Of a stretch of 6,577 nucleotides of DNA, positions 5,673 to 6,577 are shown in pieces. Source of the stretch: Flammeovirgaceae bacterium. GTDB taxonomy: Bacteria; Bacteroidota; Bacteroidia; Cytophagales; Cyclobacteriaceae. The stretch is taken from assembly GCA_003229495.1 (NCBI GenBank), contig QIEB01000477.1:1-6577 (forward strand), given 5' to 3'. The notes beneath the pieces are model-generated. The model saw only the letters and a list, made by a program, of their open reading frames with translations, had not been told where the DNA came from and did no database searches. Numbering within the stretch: the stretch's first letter is position 1; every line of letters starts with the position of its first letter. A program made the translations under genes and the position numbers.

Positions 5673-6577
5673 CTACGAATGCCAATTCAATAAATTCATC
5701 AGATTAATTCCTTTAACCTTGGCCCGATCCTCGGCTGAATATTCAGTCATGTGACTATCAACAGTTTTGGGTGCCACCCCACCCATTACCATATGATCCG
5801 GACCAAAAGTCTTTATTACCTGCCGGGTAAATGCCATGGCGCTCGGATACCCGGGTCCATCGGCAGCAAAATGACTAAGACCTGAAAATTTCATATAAAC
5901 ATTAGGTATGTCCGACATGGCCAGAATATCTGCAAATTCCACAGCATTGCCCATTTGGGGTTCCGCTAAATGATCAATCAAAACTTTGCATCCTGGGAAA
6001 TCTTTAACAGCTTTCTTAGCACTATCTGCATAACTCGGACCAATGTGTAATTCAATTATGAGATCCAATTCAACAGCCTGTCTCCATAATGCCCGTACCC
6101 CTGGATCATCAAAAGAGTCCATGTACGATTCTTTACCCCTGTGAGCATGAAATCGGGTGGATACAATATTGGGATTTTCGGCTATCAATTTCGTTAGCTT
6201 AACGGGAGCTGCTGGATCTTTCGGATAAAATAAGCTGGTTCCCTTCAAACGCTCAGGGCTGCGATTTATGCAATCTAAAATTAGAGAATGGTCATCGCCA
6301 TATGGCTCTGGATGGACTACAACTGCTTTGTCAATGCCGTTTTCATCCAAATGATTTAAGTAAATCGACAATGGGTCATCTGAAAAACTGCTGGGATCTG
6401 GCCTATAAAATGCATTTTTATGAAAGGGATACTTTGCCACTTCCGAGCTGAACAAATGCGCGTTCCATTCTATGATTGGTTCTTGCTTTTGGGAACCAGT
6501 AATTTTATGATTGGTTACAAAACCTTTTTCATGAACACCATACATCATATGCCCAGCAGCTACCAATCCAGCTGTAC
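5673..6577 (-). CDS. Amidohydrolase_2-family (metal-dependent hydrolase-like) protein, start outside the window
   Basis: The frame is open from the right edge to the TAG at 5673-5675, giving about 300 residues. The first residues at the edge, TAGLVAAGHMMYG, look like the hydrophobic core of a Tat signal (as in 'RRxFLKxTAGLVAAG'), so the TTG at 6566 and the ATGs just after it are unlikely to be the real start and the gene is 5'-partial here. The body is an amidohydrolase_2-type TIM barrel, related to 2-pyrone-4,6-dicarboxylate lactonase and fuconolactonase-like hydrolases. Numbering from the TTG: IIEWNAHLFSS (31-41) on the first strand, VVVHPEPYGDDHS (82-94), STRFHAHRGKE (136-146), LIIELHIGP (169-177), VLIDHLAEP (195-203) and NVYMKFSGLSHF (222-233). 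The usual first-strand HxH is NAH and the usual final 'GSDWP' is GGVAPK (262-267), so the canonical metal site is incomplete. I recall close relatives sharing the EWNAH motif, so this may define a subfamily rather than decay. An exported lactonase or hydrolase acting with the convergent PSD1/DUF1501 pair is plausible but unproven. Confidence 0.85.
   Translation of the reverse strand, partial: TAGLVAAGHMMYGVHEKGFVTNHKITGSQKQEPIIEWNAHLFSSEVAKYPFHKNAFYRPDPSSFSDDPLSIYLNHLDENGIDKAVVVHPEPYGDDHSLILDCINRSPERLKGTSLFYPKDPAAPVKLTKLIAENPNIVSTRFHAHRGKESYMDSFDDPGVRALWRQAVELDLIIELHIGPSYADSAKKAVKDFPGCKVLIDHLAEPQMGNAVEFADILAMSDIPNVYMKFSGLSHFAADGPGYPSAMAFTRQVIKTFGPDHMVMGGVAPKTVDSHMTEYSAEDRAKVKGINLMNLLNWHS

Noticed and set aside
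6564..6566. TTG as the true start of the amidohydrolase gene
   Set aside because: The frame stays open to the window edge with hydrophobic residues that fit an upstream Tat signal, so the real start is probably beyond the window.

Overview
The window looks like a chromosomal segment of a member of the Bacteroidota, probably a free-living, marine-type Cytophagales relative. The reasons are the moderately AT-rich genes, the lack of Shine-Dalgarno sites, and the mix of families: a DUF6134-like protein, a sterol-desaturase-type membrane protein, and the PSD1 (DUF1549/DUF1553) plus DUF1501 pair that Bacteroidota share with Planctomycetes and Verrucomicrobia. This assignment is inference from families and style, because no marker gene is present intact.

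Left part (1-873, minus strand). The N-terminus of a sterol desaturase/fatty acid hydroxylase-like membrane protein runs off the left edge. It lies 68 bp downstream of a DUF6134-like protein on the same strand, so the two are probably co-transcribed. The DUF6134-like gene has no normal start. Its body is open only from a TTG, and an in-frame TGA separates it from the nearest upstream ATG, so its secretion signal seems damaged or mis-sequenced.

Gap (about 874-1289). This stretch has no intact gene but holds a G+C-richer relic on the plus strand. The relic resembles part of the tRNA-modification GTPase MnmE: the G5 SAK loop and the following helical region, then a frameshift and loss of the rest. 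A possible promoter for the next gene follows it.

Centre (1290-5562, plus strand). A two-gene operon encodes a large lipoprotein with a planctomycete-type cytochrome c domain, DUF1549 and DUF1553, and then a Tat-exported DUF1501 protein with an alkaline-phosphatase-like fold. The two reading frames overlap by 11 bp. Such pairs are found widely next to sulfatases, glycoside hydrolases and other catabolic enzymes. Their exact reaction is unsettled, but an envelope redox plus hydrolase or metal-enzyme module is the reasonable reading.

Right part (5673-6577, minus strand). A convergent amidohydrolase_2-family protein faces the operon across a long inverted repeat that probably terminates transcription from both sides. 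Its reading frame stays open to the window edge with a sequence typical of a Tat signal h-region, so the true start lies outside. It lacks the usual HxH and the terminal Asp of the metal site. The three intact envelope proteins may act together on an unknown substrate such as a carbohydrate lactone, but nothing in this window identifies it.
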